Positions 32,911-41,712 of a stretch of 64,000 nucleotides of DNA are shown here, piece after piece. The stretch is from assembly GCA_944384985.1 (NCBI GenBank), contig CALWVM010000002.1:124001-188000 (forward strand). Direction: 5' to 3'. A program made the translations under genes and the position numbers. The notes under the pieces were generated by a model, which did not search any database, was not told the DNA's origin, and saw only the letters and a program-made list of their open reading frames with translations. Origin of the DNA: an uncultured Clostridia bacterium. Lineage in GTDB: Bacteria > Bacillota > Clostridia > Oscillospirales > Acutalibacteraceae. How positions within the stretch are numbered: position 1 is the stretch's first letter; every line of letters begins with the position of its first letter.

Positions 32911-33804
32911 ATGTCTTTTTCTTCCGATTTAAAACAGGAACTCTTGGGCATCCAAACCGAAAAGCCTTGCTGCCTGTTGGCAGAAAGTTACGGCCTTATG
33001 CTGTTTGGCAAAGGGTTTTCGAGTAACGATATCTCTATTACTACCGAAAACCGCGCCGTCGCGGAAAAATACCGGTATGTTGCAAGCAGGCTTTGCCGCA
33101 ACGCGCCAAAGGCCGTGAAACCGTCGGCGAAAAAGTACCGTATTTTTGTGGATTCCCCGGAGGATCGGTTGCGGATTCTTTCCGCATTCGGGTACGACGG
33201 GAGCGAGCGCACCCGTCGTTTGAATTGGGGCAACATCACAGACGACTGTTGTATCGGCGCGTTTTTGCGCGGTGCGTTTCTCACTTGCGGTACCGTGACG
33301 GCGCCGGAGAAAAACTATCATTTGGAGTTTGTCGTCCCACATTACAATTTGAGCCTGGATCTGAAAAAATTTTTAGAGGACAATGACTTTTTCCCAAAGG
33401 AAGTGCGCCGCGGCGGGCATTATGTGCTCTATTTTAAAAAGACAGAGGATATTCAAAATCTGATCGGCATCATGGGCGCCTCGCGGTTTGTTATGGAATT
33501 CATTGACGTGATCGTATATAAGGATATACGCAATAATGTCAACCGCAGGCTGAATTTTGAAAGCGCCAATCTAAACAAGACTGTCAATGCAGCCGTGCGG
33601 CAGATCGAATTGCTGCAAAAACTGCAAAAGAACCCATCCTATGCTTCTCTGCCTGCCGAGTGGCGTGAGATCGCGCAGCTGCGTCTTTCGAATCCCGATT
33701 TTTCCTTGCAACAGATCGGAGACGCCATGCAGCCGCCGATGTCGCGTTCCGGCGTAAACCACAGACTCCGGCGCATGTGTGCCATGGCAGAAGATCTGAA
33801 ATAA
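32911..33804 (+). CDS. whiA: DNA-binding protein WhiA
   Basis: WhiA is a bacterial protein with an N-terminal LAGLIDADG-homing-endonuclease-like fold and a C-terminal helix-turn-helix. It influences sporulation septation in actinobacteria and division or chromosome segregation in Bacillus. The 297 residues start MSFSSDLKQELLG and show CCIGAFLRGAFLTCGTVTAPEKNYHLEF in the fold and LSNPDFSLQQIGDAM...SRSGVNHRLRRM as the HTH. ATG 32911 follows CCAGGTGA, which overlaps the rapZ stop. Fifth gene of the hprK operon. Confidence 0.95.
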   Translation: MSFSSDLKQELLGIQTEKPCCLLAESYGLMLFGKGFSSNDISITTENRAVAEKYRYVASRLCRNAPKAVKPSAKKYRIFVDSPEDRLRILSAFGYDGSERTRRLNWGNITDDCCIGAFLRGAFLTCGTVTAPEKNYHLEFVVPHYNLSLDLKKFLEDNDFFPKEVRRGGHYVLYFKKTEDIQNLIGIMGASRFVMEFIDVIVYKDIRNNVNRRLNFESANLNKTVNAAVRQIELLQKLQKNPSYASLPAEWREIAQLRLSNPDFSLQQIGDAMQPPMSRSGVNHRLRRMCAMAEDLK

Positions 33805-33817
33805 TATGGAGGACAAT

Positions 33818-34714
33818 ATGAAAATCCTTGCAATCGATATTGGTGGAACAGCAATCAAATACGGCACGGTGCTTGAGGATTATACGATCGAAAGCGCCTT
33901 TGAGATCCCTACGGAAGCGCATCTCGGCGGTCCGCATTTGATGAACAAAATTATGGGCATTGTCGATAATTTTGCTTCGGAAGTGGACTGTGTCGGCATC
34001 AGCACAGCGGGGCAGGTCAACAGTGAACTCGGCAAAATCATATTTGCCAGTGAAAACATCCCGAATTATACCGGTATTGAGATCACAAAAACCATCCAGA
34101 AAAAACACAACTTGCCGGTCAGCGTCGAAAACGATGTGAACGCCGCCGCCACTGCAGAGGCGAAATTCGGCGCCGGGCGAGGATACAGTGATTTTCTGTG
34201 CCTGACATACGGAACGGGCATTGGCGGCGCGATGTGGATCAATAACAAGATTTATACAGGCACTTACTTCTCAGCAGGGGAGTTTGGGCATATTGTGACG
34301 CATACAGGCGGTAAGAAATGCACCTGCGGCAACAATGGCTGTTATGAAATGTATGCGTCCACACGGGCGTTGACGAAAGCGGTACTTGATGCGACAGGGA
34401 AAATGCTTACGGGCCGCGAGATCTTTTTGCCAGAAAACTTTAACAATACTACGATTCGCGCGGTCATTGATAACTGGATCGAGGAAATCATCGGCGGCCT
34501 TAGCACGTTGATCTTTATTTTTAACCCGCCTTGCATCATCCTTGGCGGGGGCATTATGAATGAGGACTATGTGATCTCGGAAATTGACCGCCGCATCCAT
34601 TTACGCCAAATCCACAGCTTCCACTCGGTTGCCATTAAGCGCGCCGCTATGAAAAATCAGGCGGGGATGCTCGGCGCCGCGTATCTTGCCAAAGAAAAAT
34701 TGTTAAAGACATAA
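33818..34714 (+). CDS. ROK family sugar kinase or regulator
   Basis: A second ROK protein (298 residues) in the operon. It has the phosphate-binding AIDIGGTAIKYG, the catalytic Asp of VENDVNAAATAEAKFG and the zinc-site CTCGNNGCYEMYAS near residue 165, and no N-terminal HTH, so it is a kinase rather than a repressor. Its 13-bp distance from whiA and ATG 33818 (5 bp after GGAGG) indicate cotranscription. It is clearly different from the ROK kinase at 30146, so a distinct sugar, perhaps an amino sugar, is likely but unproved. Confidence 0.9.
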   Translation: MKILAIDIGGTAIKYGTVLEDYTIESAFEIPTEAHLGGPHLMNKIMGIVDNFASEVDCVGISTAGQVNSELGKIIFASENIPNYTGIEITKTIQKKHNLPVSVENDVNAAATAEAKFGAGRGYSDFLCLTYGTGIGGAMWINNKIYTGTYFSAGEFGHIVTHTGGKKCTCGNNGCYEMYASTRALTKAVLDATGKMLTGREIFLPENFNNTTIRAVIDNWIEEIIGGLSTLIFIFNPPCIILGGGIMNEDYVISEIDRRIHLRQIHSFHSVAIKRAAMKNQAGMLGAAYLAKEKLLKT

Positions 34715-34733
34715 GGCGAACCGCGTTGAACCC

Positions 34734-34762
34734 TTGACATTTTTATTTTTTTCTGATACACT
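34734..34762 (+). promoter_or_regulatory. promoter of the Mn2+ riboswitch-mntP unit
   Basis: TTGACA (34734-34739) and TACACT (34757-34762) are 17 bp apart with a TGA extended -10. Confidence 0.8.
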
Positions 34763-34767
34763 CTTTT

Positions 34768-34895
34768 CACCCTGTGAGGGAGTAGTCGGCGCGTTTTGCG
34801 CGGCAAGTCAACATACTGACCTTTTTCGGTCTGGCTTTCCTGAAATGACGAGACTCATGTGCGGCTTTTGCCGTGCATGAGTTTTTATATTTTTC
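34768..34895 (+). promoter_or_regulatory. yybP-ykoY (Mn2+) riboswitch with terminator platform
   Basis: The leader has the hallmarks of the yybP-ykoY class: GGGAGTAG near 34788, GTCAACATACTGAC near 34807, and CCTGAAATGACGAGACTCATG near 34839-34859. The 3' part overlaps an intrinsic terminator: CTCATGTGCGGC (34854-34865), loop TTTT, GCCGTGCATGAG (34870-34881), then TTTTTATATTTTT. Mn2+ binding would stabilise the aptamer and prevent the terminator, turning on mntP. Position before a Mn efflux gene agrees with the known class. Confidence 0.88.
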
Positions 34896-34924
34896 TATAC
34901 AAAAATCGGTTGGGAGATGGCTGT

Positions 34925-35494
34925 ATGGGGTTCTGGGAACTTTTCTTGATCGCGGTGGGGCTTTCCATGGATGCGTTTGCCGTTGCGCTTTGCAAGGGGC
35001 TGGAAATGCAAAAACTGAATTACCGCCGCGCGTGGCTCATTGCAATATTTTTCGGCGGGTTTCAGGGGCTGATGCCGTTGGCGGGTTGGCTGCTCGGTAA
35101 GCAGTTTGAAACCTATATCACGAACATAGACCACTGGGTCGCGTTTATCCTACTCGCAATTATCGGCGGTAAGATGGTTGCGGAATCGTTTAAAAAGCCG
35201 AATGAAGGCGAGGAATGTGCAGACAACTTCTCGATCAAAGAGCTTTTTGTGCTGGCGATTGCTACGAGCATCGATGCGCTTGCCGTGGGTATTACATTCG
35301 CGTTTTTGCAGGTCAAGATCCTGCCGTCCGTTACGCTGATTGCCGTAACAACATTGGTGCTTTCTTTTATCGGCGTGCTCATCGGGCAGAAGTTTGGCTC
35401 AAAATTCAAAAACAAAGCGGAGCTTGCCGGCGGTATCATCCTGATCGGCATAGGCTTGAAGATCTTACTGGAGCATCTCGGAATCATTGGATAA
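34925..35494 (+). CDS. mntP: manganese efflux pump MntP
   Basis: MntP exports Mn2+ and protects against manganese excess. The 189-residue protein has six membrane segments in two similar halves, each with the conserved Asp motif (GLSMDAFAVALCKGLE near residue 15 and IATSIDALAVGITFAFL near residue 115). ATG 34925 follows GGGAGATGG and gives the family start MGFWELFLIAVGLSMDAF. Control by the Mn2+ riboswitch directly upstream fits. Confidence 0.96.
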   Translation: MGFWELFLIAVGLSMDAFAVALCKGLEMQKLNYRRAWLIAIFFGGFQGLMPLAGWLLGKQFETYITNIDHWVAFILLAIIGGKMVAESFKKPNEGEECADNFSIKELFVLAIATSIDALAVGITFAFLQVKILPSVTLIAVTTLVLSFIGVLIGQKFGSKFKNKAELAGGIILIGIGLKILLEHLGIIG

Positions 35495-35498
35495 TACA

Positions 35499-35536
35499 TA
35501 AAAAGCCTGCGAAATCGTCCGGTTTCGCAGGCTTTT
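35499..35536. terminator. bidirectional terminator
   Basis: AAAAGCCTGCGAAA and TTTCGCAGGCTTTT form a perfect 14-bp stem with an 8-nt loop and T tracts on both sides, between convergent mntP and the DUF4363 gene. Confidence 0.9.
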
Positions 35537-35537
35537 A

Positions 35538-35924
35538 TTATAAAATATTTTGCAAATTTGGTGCTTCCGTTTCACGCAGGTGCTCGATTCGATACAGAAT
35601 TTCACGCAGATATTCCGAACGCGCGGCAGTGGATTCGAGACTCGGAAGCTGCGGCAGCGCACGGATCAGAATATCCAGTTCATCTGTTTGCTCGTGTGGT
35701 ATGAGCATATCCAATTTTTTTTGCGCACCATGCCAATTCTCGATCAGGCGGTTTGTTTCCGCCTCCAGCTGTGATTCGTCTATATTTTCCGCCTCGGCAG
35801 TTTCAAGCAGCGATCGCGCATCTGTTTCCAGTCGGTCGCAAATGCGCAAAAACTGCCAATAGCCAATGCAGGCGACCGTTACCGCCAGAACCGCGGAGAT
35901 TGCCGCGATTACAACACGCTTCAT
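35538..35924 (-). CDS. DUF4363 family protein
   Basis: The 128 residues begin with a single membrane segment (residues ~5-25) and continue as predominantly acidic helices (CDRLETDARSLLETAEAENID...). It fits DUF4363, proteins of spore formers commonly encoded next to a DUF421 gene. Start 35924 overlaps the DUF421 stop by 4 bp, so the two are coupled. Function unknown; a spore-membrane location is inferred from the company of the ger operon. Confidence 0.8.
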   Translation of the reverse strand: MKRVVIAAISAVLAVTVACIGYWQFLRICDRLETDARSLLETAEAENIDESQLEAETNRLIENWHGAQKKLDMLIPHEQTDELDILIRALPQLPSLESTAARSEYLREILYRIEHLRETEAPNLQNIL

Positions 35925-36598
35925 TTTTTTTCATCCTTTTTGATCCAAAAATAATTTCCGCCGCGATCCGCCGTCATCAGCAAAAGGTGCTCGGCGCGCA
36001 GTTTATTTTTTCTCAGAATATTTTCAAGTTTCTTTTCGGTCATATTACAAACCTTAAAATTGGTTTGCACGATCGTACCATCGCTGATAACGACACAGGG
36101 CAGTCCGTTGTCAGCCGGAGCGTAGTTCAGGTCGTCATTCTGTGGCGCGCGGTTCCCCGGCTTTAACATAACGCTGAGCGTCCCGTCAGTCTCCACAATA
36201 GCATACTGCACTTCCGAGATGTCAAAAATATCCTTTTTTCGCAGGGCTTCCAAAAGATCATCCACCGTAAAGCGCAGCTGTTTGAGCTGTTTTTGATCAA
36301 GCTCCCCGTTGCGGATGACAAGCAGAGGATTGCCCTGTAAAAGGGTGCGCAGTCGAATGCTTTTCATGCTGATTAACGACACAAAGATCTCAAACCCGAT
36401 AAGCAGGAGCACCGGGACCAGCGTATTGAGAAGCGGCGCCTGCGTATCTTGAATGGATACGGCAAGGATCTCAGAAAGCAAAAACGTCAAAACCAGGTCC
36501 ACGGGCTGCAATTCGCCTACTTGCCTTTTCCCGAGGATTCGAAAAGTAATGAGCACCAGCACATATAAAATTGCAGTGCGAAACAGGATGATTAGCAT
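35921..36598 (-). CDS. DUF421 (YetF-like) membrane protein
   Basis: A 225-residue protein with three N-terminal membrane segments (residues ~1-85) and a soluble C-terminal domain containing the repeated RNGELDQKQLKQLRFTVDDLLEALRKKDIFD pattern characteristic of DUF421/YetF. Start 36598 follows AAAGGTGACC; the longer frame runs into the divergent gerA gene. Proteins such as YetF, YdfS and YkjA are spore-associated or influence germination and damage resistance in Bacillus; the mechanism is not known here. Divergent from gerA with a 64-bp spacer. Confidence 0.88.
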   Translation of the reverse strand: MLIILFRTAILYVLVLITFRILGKRQVGELQPVDLVLTFLLSEILAVSIQDTQAPLLNTLVPVLLLIGFEIFVSLISMKSIRLRTLLQGNPLLVIRNGELDQKQLKQLRFTVDDLLEALRKKDIFDISEVQYAIVETDGTLSVMLKPGNRAPQNDDLNYAPADNGLPCVVISDGTIVQTNFKVCNMTEKKLENILRKNKLRAEHLLLMTADRGGNYFWIKKDEKK

Positions 36599-36662
36599 TA
36601 CGGTCACCTTTGTCTTTTTGCATATTGTGCGTACCCGCGGTAAAAATATGAAAGGTGATTCT

Positions 36663-38168
36663 ATGTGGAAATGGCTGAAAAAGGCAGAGGACAGCATTAC
36701 GCGTTCTATCCCGGCAGAGGAACCGCCGACACGCGTTTTTGCCGAACTTGAAAAAAACATTCTTTACTTCAAAGAAAAGCTGGGCGCAAGCTTTGATATT
36801 TTGTATAAGCAAACGTATATCGGAAAAAACAAAGCGTTTCTAATCATGGACGACGGCATGTGCGATAATCTTCTGGTAACAGAACAGGTCGTTGCGCCGA
36901 TCATGGATATGCGTGAAATGCCGGAAGAACCGGAAAAACAGATGGCGTATATCCGTGACCGCATTTCGTCAGGGATTGACCAAAAAGAAGATTACAGTCT
37001 GGATGACGCCATAACGGATGTCGTGTCCGGGCTTGTGGTTTTGCTGATCGACGGCGCGACGTTTTGCGAGGCGTTCGGCGTACAAGGCTTTCCGAAGAGA
37101 GCAATTGACAATGCACAAACCGAAGTGCAGGAACGCGGCGCGCAGGAAGCGTTTGTCGAAAGCTTTAAGGATAATGTAGCGCTGATCCGCCGCCGTGTGC
37201 GTTCCCCGGTCGTCCGGTTCGAATTGCAGGAAGTTGGGGCAACCAGCAAGACGCGCGTGTGCGTTTGCTATTTCGCCGACCGCGCCGATTCGAAGATGAT
37301 CGATGAGATCAAAAGCCGTTTAAAAAAAGCGAAGCTGGATATGGTGCTCGGCACGGGGTATCTCCGTCCGTTTCTGGAGTCGGACGTCACTTCCATATTC
37401 ACGAGTGTCGGAACGACGGAACGCCCGGATATAGCTTGCGCGGAAATGGCAGAGGGCAGGGCTGTTATTCTTGTGGACGGCACGCCGTTTGCAATGATTG
37501 TACCGTACCTGTTCGCGGAAAATTTTCAGTCGATGGATGACTATAATCATCGTCCGTATTATGCGCTGTTTATCCGCGTGCTGAAGTTTTTCTCTTTTCT
37601 CATCAGCGTTTTTCTACCGGGGCTTTATGTTGCGATCTGTACGTTCCACCAAGAGCTTTTACCTGCTTCCATGCTGTATGATACCGCTGTGCAGGAGAGT
37701 ATCACGCCTTTTCCTGTCATGGCGGAGGCGATATTTATTCATTTCCTGTATGAAATCGTACGAGAAGCAGGGCTTCGTATGCCGAAATCTGTTGGACACG
37801 CTGTTAGCATCGTCGGTGCGCTTGTAATCGGGGATACCGCAGTTTCCGCCGGTTTGATTGCCGCGCCGATGCTTATCGTGGTAGCTATGACGGCGATCAG
37901 TTCGTTTGTGGTATCTAAGATCTATTATCCGGTGTCCATTCTGCGCTTTGCTTTTATGATCATCGGCGGCCTTGCCGGCTTCTATGGCATCGTGCTCGGC
38001 TTCGGTGTTGTGCTGTTCAATATGTGTGCAGTCACCGCGTTCGGTACGCCGTACGTTGCGCCTTTTGCGCCGATGCATATTGGCGCGCTTTGGCGGGATT
38101 CTTTTTGGCGGCTCGGATGGAAGACACTCGGCAAGCGTGAACTTCAGATTCACAGCCTGGAAAAATAA
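36663..38168 (+). CDS. spore germination receptor A subunit (GerAA/GerKA family)
   Basis: A-subunit of a germinant receptor in the spore inner membrane. The 501 residues consist of a hydrophilic N-terminal domain to residue ~290 (NILYFKEKLGASFDILYKQ, VRSPVVRFELQEVG) followed by ~5 membrane segments including FFSFLISVFLPGLYVAICTFHQELLP and GHAVSIVGALVIGDTAVSAGLIAAPM. ATG 36663 is preferred because AAAGGTGA lies 4-5 bp upstream; ATG 36648 is an alternative. With the next two genes it forms a complete A-B-C receptor. The germinant cannot be read from the sequence. Confidence 0.93.
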   Translation: MWKWLKKAEDSITRSIPAEEPPTRVFAELEKNILYFKEKLGASFDILYKQTYIGKNKAFLIMDDGMCDNLLVTEQVVAPIMDMREMPEEPEKQMAYIRDRISSGIDQKEDYSLDDAITDVVSGLVVLLIDGATFCEAFGVQGFPKRAIDNAQTEVQERGAQEAFVESFKDNVALIRRRVRSPVVRFELQEVGATSKTRVCVCYFADRADSKMIDEIKSRLKKAKLDMVLGTGYLRPFLESDVTSIFTSVGTTERPDIACAEMAEGRAVILVDGTPFAMIVPYLFAENFQSMDDYNHRPYYALFIRVLKFFSFLISVFLPGLYVAICTFHQELLPASMLYDTAVQESITPFPVMAEAIFIHFLYEIVREAGLRMPKSVGHAVSIVGALVIGDTAVSAGLIAAPMLIVVAMTAISSFVVSKIYYPVSILRFAFMIIGGLAGFYGIVLGFGVVLFNMCAVTAFGTPYVAPFAPMHIGALWRDSFWRLGWKTLGKRELQIHSLEK

Positions 38169-38188
38169 AGCTACGCGGAGGTGTTTGT

Positions 38189-39280
38189 ATGAAAGGGAGC
38201 GCAAAAATCAGCGTTTGGCAGCTGTTTTGCGTGTTGCTGCTTTCAAGATTGCTGTCAACGCTGACCTTTTCGCCGGTCGGTGCAGAAAAAATCAATACCT
38301 CCGATTATTTTCCCTCCGTCCTGTTCGCAGCAATCCTGATTTTTCTATTTTCTATTCCGCTGTTTATCCAGAAACATTTTTTCCCCGGGAAAGACATTAC
38401 AGATGTTGCCTATACGGTCTCACCGCTTCTCTCCAAAGCAAGCAGCATAAGCTATGTATTATGCTTTTTGTTTTTCACGCTGGTCTCACTTGCACGTTTG
38501 GAAATGTTTGTGGGCACGATCGTATTCCCGAATAACGACAGCGCGCTGTTTATTATTCTTTGCGTGGCCGCGGCATGCTACGCTGCGACGCTTGGGATCG
38601 AAGCAATCGGTCGCGTCGGTACGATCAGCCTGGTTTTGTTTGTCGGCGCATTTTTGTTTATTATGATAACTATGGCGGACAAAGTCGATCCCGTTAACCT
38701 TTCGCCGGTGTTTTATGAAGGGGTAAAGCCTTCGCTTACCGCTGCGCTGGATGCGGCAACGCGCACGGGCGAGCTGGCTTTTGCCGCCGTCCTGCTCCCG
38801 CGAGCCGACGGGAAAATGGGAAAGGCTTATGCGGCGGGATTATTTGCATTCACTGTCTGTGCAGAACTGATTCTGTTTTTTGTTTTTGCAGGGCTTGGCG
38901 ATTTTGCGCTTTCCCAGATGTTCCCGGTGCACGCAGTGGCAATGCTTGCGGAATTCAGTGTGTTTTTGCGATTCGACGTGTTGCTTACAGGCGCGTGGAT
39001 CCTAACGGCATTTATCAAAATCAGCCTGCTTTTGTATATGCAGTCCGAGCTTTTGCAAAAATCTTTTTCCCGCAAATGGAACAAGCTGTATGTTCTATGC
39101 GCCGGTTTGCTGGTGCTTATTATACAGGTGTTTTTTGCCGGGACAGTTTCCGATTATTATTTTGCCGCCGGGCTTTCGGCGCGCGTTATTTTGTATATTG
39201 TGTTTGTCGTCGCCGTGCCGAGTGTAATTTTGGTGGCAGCGCTCATGAAAAGGAGGGGGAAGCGTGCAAAAAACAGTTAA
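38189..39280 (+). CDS. spore germination receptor B subunit (GerAB/GerKB family permease)
   Basis: The 363-residue integral membrane protein has ~10 hydrophobic segments and belongs to the amino-acid-permease-like GerB family, the germinant-binding subunit. Typical features are KISVWQLFCVLLLSRLLSTLTF at the start and RLEMFVGTIVFPNNDSALFI in the middle. ATG 38189 follows GCGGAGGTG, 20 bp after the A gene, and its 3' end overlaps the C gene by 17 bp. Confidence 0.92.
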   Translation: MKGSAKISVWQLFCVLLLSRLLSTLTFSPVGAEKINTSDYFPSVLFAAILIFLFSIPLFIQKHFFPGKDITDVAYTVSPLLSKASSISYVLCFLFFTLVSLARLEMFVGTIVFPNNDSALFIILCVAAACYAATLGIEAIGRVGTISLVLFVGAFLFIMITMADKVDPVNLSPVFYEGVKPSLTAALDAATRTGELAFAAVLLPRADGKMGKAYAAGLFAFTVCAELILFFVFAGLGDFALSQMFPVHAVAMLAEFSVFLRFDVLLTGAWILTAFIKISLLLYMQSELLQKSFSRKWNKLYVLCAGLLVLIIQVFFAGTVSDYYFAAGLSARVILYIVFVVAVPSVILVAALMKRRGKRAKNS

Positions 39281-40412
39281 GATACTTCTAACAGTTCTGC
39301 TGCTTTCTCTACTCTTAAGCGGCTGCAGCGCACCCGGGCTGGAATTAAAAAATCGTTTGATCGTGCAGGCAATCGGCATTGATGACACGCAGGACGGCGT
39401 GCGCGTCACGCTGCAAACGCTTAATACGGAAATGGCAGGCAACCCAAACAGCGGCGGAAGCCTCGGCGAAGTGGTGCGTTGTCTGACCGTAGAAGGGTCG
39501 ACCGTTTCGGAAGCCATCTCCAACGCATCCAAAAGCGAAGGAAAACAGCCTCTGCTCTCACAAAACCGCCTGATCGTGTTTGGTAGAGAAACGGCGGAAC
39601 ACGGGCTTTATACGCATTTGGATTATTTTGTTCGAAGCGCAGAAGCGCGCACGACCGTGCCGATTGCCGTATCAGATACCACTGCCGAGGAACTGGTGAC
39701 AGCAAATTTCGGAGAAAATGTTTTGTCAGCAGACAGCATTACCGATATTTTGGACGGTACACGCTACAACATCAACATTGTTTCACAGGAGCTTTACAGC
39801 CTGATGAACCAGCTTTCCTCCGACTTGACGGATGCACATATCCCGATTTTGCGCACACAAAAAGAGGAAGATAAAAGCAGCATTTCCATGTTCAGCGTCG
39901 GCATTTTCCGAGCGGATCAGATGGTGTATGAGCTTTCAGCGGATGAAGTTACCGCGCTGATGCTGCTGACCGATCAGGCAAAAAGCGGCTTTTTTTCGGT
40001 TGAAAACGAAGCGTATCAGGCACAGACCGTTTTAAAGATCAAAAAGACCGATACAAGCATAAAATCCGAAATACAAAACGGCCGCATTCTTTTTCATGTG
40101 AATATCAAAATGACCGTGGATATCTCAGAAAGCCGTGCAGAAAAGCCTTTCACACTGGATGAGGCCTATTTGCAGCAGACGGAAGAACTTGCGGCACAGC
40201 GCATGGAAGATATGGTCTTATCTGCTGTGCATCGCTGCTTTCTGGAGCAGAATTCCGACCCCTTCGGGTTCGGTCAGAGACTGTGGCAGCGGCATCCATC
40301 CTTTTTTAAAGCCAACGTAACGAATTGGAGCGATACGCTGCCCGACACCGAGGTGGATGTGCAGGCACAAGTTACGGTAGAGCGCGTCGGCAACGGCGTG
40401 GAAAACCTGTGA
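39264..40412 (+). CDS. spore germination receptor C subunit (Ger(x)C family lipoprotein)
   Basis: Lipoprotein subunit of the germinant receptor, 382 residues. The signal peptide ends in the lipobox LSGC near residue 21. The body has family stretches LKNRLIVQAIGIDD, LLSQNRLIVFGRETAEHGL and the C-terminal domain with FHVNIKMTVDISESR and the YLQQTEELAAQRMEDMV helix. GTG 39264 lies right after AGGAGGGGGA and inside the end of the B gene. Receptor set is A-B-C, all full length. Confidence 0.93.
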   Translation: MQKTVKILLTVLLLSLLLSGCSAPGLELKNRLIVQAIGIDDTQDGVRVTLQTLNTEMAGNPNSGGSLGEVVRCLTVEGSTVSEAISNASKSEGKQPLLSQNRLIVFGRETAEHGLYTHLDYFVRSAEARTTVPIAVSDTTAEELVTANFGENVLSADSITDILDGTRYNINIVSQELYSLMNQLSSDLTDAHIPILRTQKEEDKSSISMFSVGIFRADQMVYELSADEVTALMLLTDQAKSGFFSVENEAYQAQTVLKIKKTDTSIKSEIQNGRILFHVNIKMTVDISESRAEKPFTLDEAYLQQTEELAAQRMEDMVLSAVHRCFLEQNSDPFGFGQRLWQRHPSFFKANVTNWSDTLPDTEVDVQAQVTVERVGNGVENL

Positions 40413-40420
40413 TTTTCCCC

Positions 40421-40449
40421 TTGTCAAGAAACGATTTTTTCGGTATGAT
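40421..40449 (+). promoter_or_regulatory. sigma-A type promoter of the MGMT-like gene
   Basis: TTGTCA (40421-40426) and TATGAT (40444-40449) are 17 bp apart, beginning 8 bp after the gerC-like stop and ending 15 bp before the next start. Confidence 0.7.
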
Positions 40450-40464
40450 AAAAACGGTGATAGC

Positions 40465-40800
40465 ATGACCGTGTTTGACAAAATCTATGAGGTCGTGAAA
40501 AAAATACCAAAAGGGTATGTTGCGACCTATGGGGACATCGCCTTTGCTGTCGGCAACCCGCGTTTGGCGCGCGTGGTTGGCTATGCGCTGCATGCGAATC
40601 CCGATCCACAGACCATCAAATGCCATCGTGTGGTCAATCGTTTCGGCAAGGTTTCCGATGCTTTTGTGTTCGGCGGCAAAAACAGGCAGATTGAACTGCT
40701 GCGCGAAGAAGGCGTAGAGGTCAGCGACGACGGACGTGTGGATCTTCAAAAATACCGATGGAATTTCTTTCTGCTGGACGACAAATCGTCTTGTGTTTGA
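40465..40800 (+). CDS. MGMT family protein (small alkyltransferase-like)
   Basis: The 111-residue protein matches the C-terminal DNA-binding/alkyl-acceptor domain of O6-alkylguanine alkyltransferases: VFDKIYEVVKKIPKGYVATYGDIA at the start, RVVGYALHANP (Arg-finger region) and the acceptor motif KCHRVVN. The reactive Cys is present, whereas true alkyltransferase-like proteins carry Trp there, but the usual Pro before it is Lys. The N-terminal domain of full MGMT is absent. It has its own promoter; corA follows 52 bp later. Confidence 0.88.
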   Translation: MTVFDKIYEVVKKIPKGYVATYGDIAFAVGNPRLARVVGYALHANPDPQTIKCHRVVNRFGKVSDAFVFGGKNRQIELLREEGVEVSDDGRVDLQKYRWNFFLLDDKSSCV

Positions 40801-40852
40801 GCGAGATTTGATTTTCTCGCAAATCCTGTTGCTTGTTTGGGAGTGAAAGCGT

Positions 40853-41698
40853 ATGCAAAAGGTATTCACATTTTCACAGCTCAGCGAAGCCGCCGCTTTT
40901 ATGGATCCCAAGGTGTTTGCTTATATCCATGAATGTCAGAGTGAAAGCTATGAATCCCACGACACCTTTGATCTGCTGGCTTTTGATTTTTACGATATGC
41001 GCCATCCGCGTTCCGCAAATGCCAAGATCCTGATTTATCTTGACCGGAACGACTTGTTTTTCTTCTGTAAAACGCCCGAGGCCGGGCAGTGCGTGCGGGA
41101 CATTGTGCATGACCTGACGGAAAACAGCAGCCTTTCCAATGAACAGCTGTTTTATTCTTTTTTTGTGAAACTTTTAAAGGGAAATACGGAGTACCTGGCC
41201 CGTTTTGAAGAGCAGATCAACGACGAGGAAGCCCGCATTCTTTCCGGCTTGCAGCAGAAGGCGCTGTCGCAGTTCTTTGACTGGCGCAAGGAATTGCTGC
41301 AGCTGAAACGCTATTATGAGCAGCTCGATTCGATCTTTGATGAAATGGATGCGAACGATAATGGCTTGCTTTCCGATGAAACGTTGAAACGCATTGAAAT
41401 CCTGGGTGCGCGGACGGACCGATATCTCAGAGCCGTTCAGAATTTGCAGGAGATCGTCAACCAAATGTGCGAAGAATACCAGTCGCAGCTTTCCATTCAG
41501 CAAAATGAGCTGATGAAAGTTTTTACGATTGTAACGGTTCTGTTTCTGCCATTAACGCTGATTGCAGGGTGGTACGGCATGAATTTTTCCGGGATGCCGG
41601 AACTGCACTGGCAGTATGGCTACCCGGTGGTCATCGGTGTCAGCTTTGTAATTGTCCTTTTGCTACTGCTGCTGTTTAAGCACAAAAAGTGGTTTTGA
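40853..41698 (+). CDS. CorA family Mg2+ transporter
   Basis: The 281-residue protein has a cytoplasmic N-terminal domain, a long coiled stalk (residues ~130-215, LQQKALSQFFDWRKELLQLKRYYEQ) and two C-terminal membrane segments separated by the selectivity motif YGMNF near residue 243. The end is basic (KHKKWF). CorA-type channels take up Mg2+ (sometimes Co2+ or Ni2+). ATG 40853 follows GGGAGTGA. The N-terminal domain is shorter than in classic CorA, as in many Clostridia. Confidence 0.92.
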   Translation: MQKVFTFSQLSEAAAFMDPKVFAYIHECQSESYESHDTFDLLAFDFYDMRHPRSANAKILIYLDRNDLFFFCKTPEAGQCVRDIVHDLTENSSLSNEQLFYSFFVKLLKGNTEYLARFEEQINDEEARILSGLQQKALSQFFDWRKELLQLKRYYEQLDSIFDEMDANDNGLLSDETLKRIEILGARTDRYLRAVQNLQEIVNQMCEEYQSQLSIQQNELMKVFTIVTVLFLPLTLIAGWYGMNFSGMPELHWQYGYPVVIGVSFVIVLLLLLLFKHKKWF

Positions 41699-41712
41699 CC
41701 TTACATAACAAA

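Noticed and set aside
36619..36647. sigma-G type promoter for the germination operon
   Set aside because: TGCATA at 36619 resembles a -35, but no matching -10 (CATACTA-like) lies at 17-18 bp.
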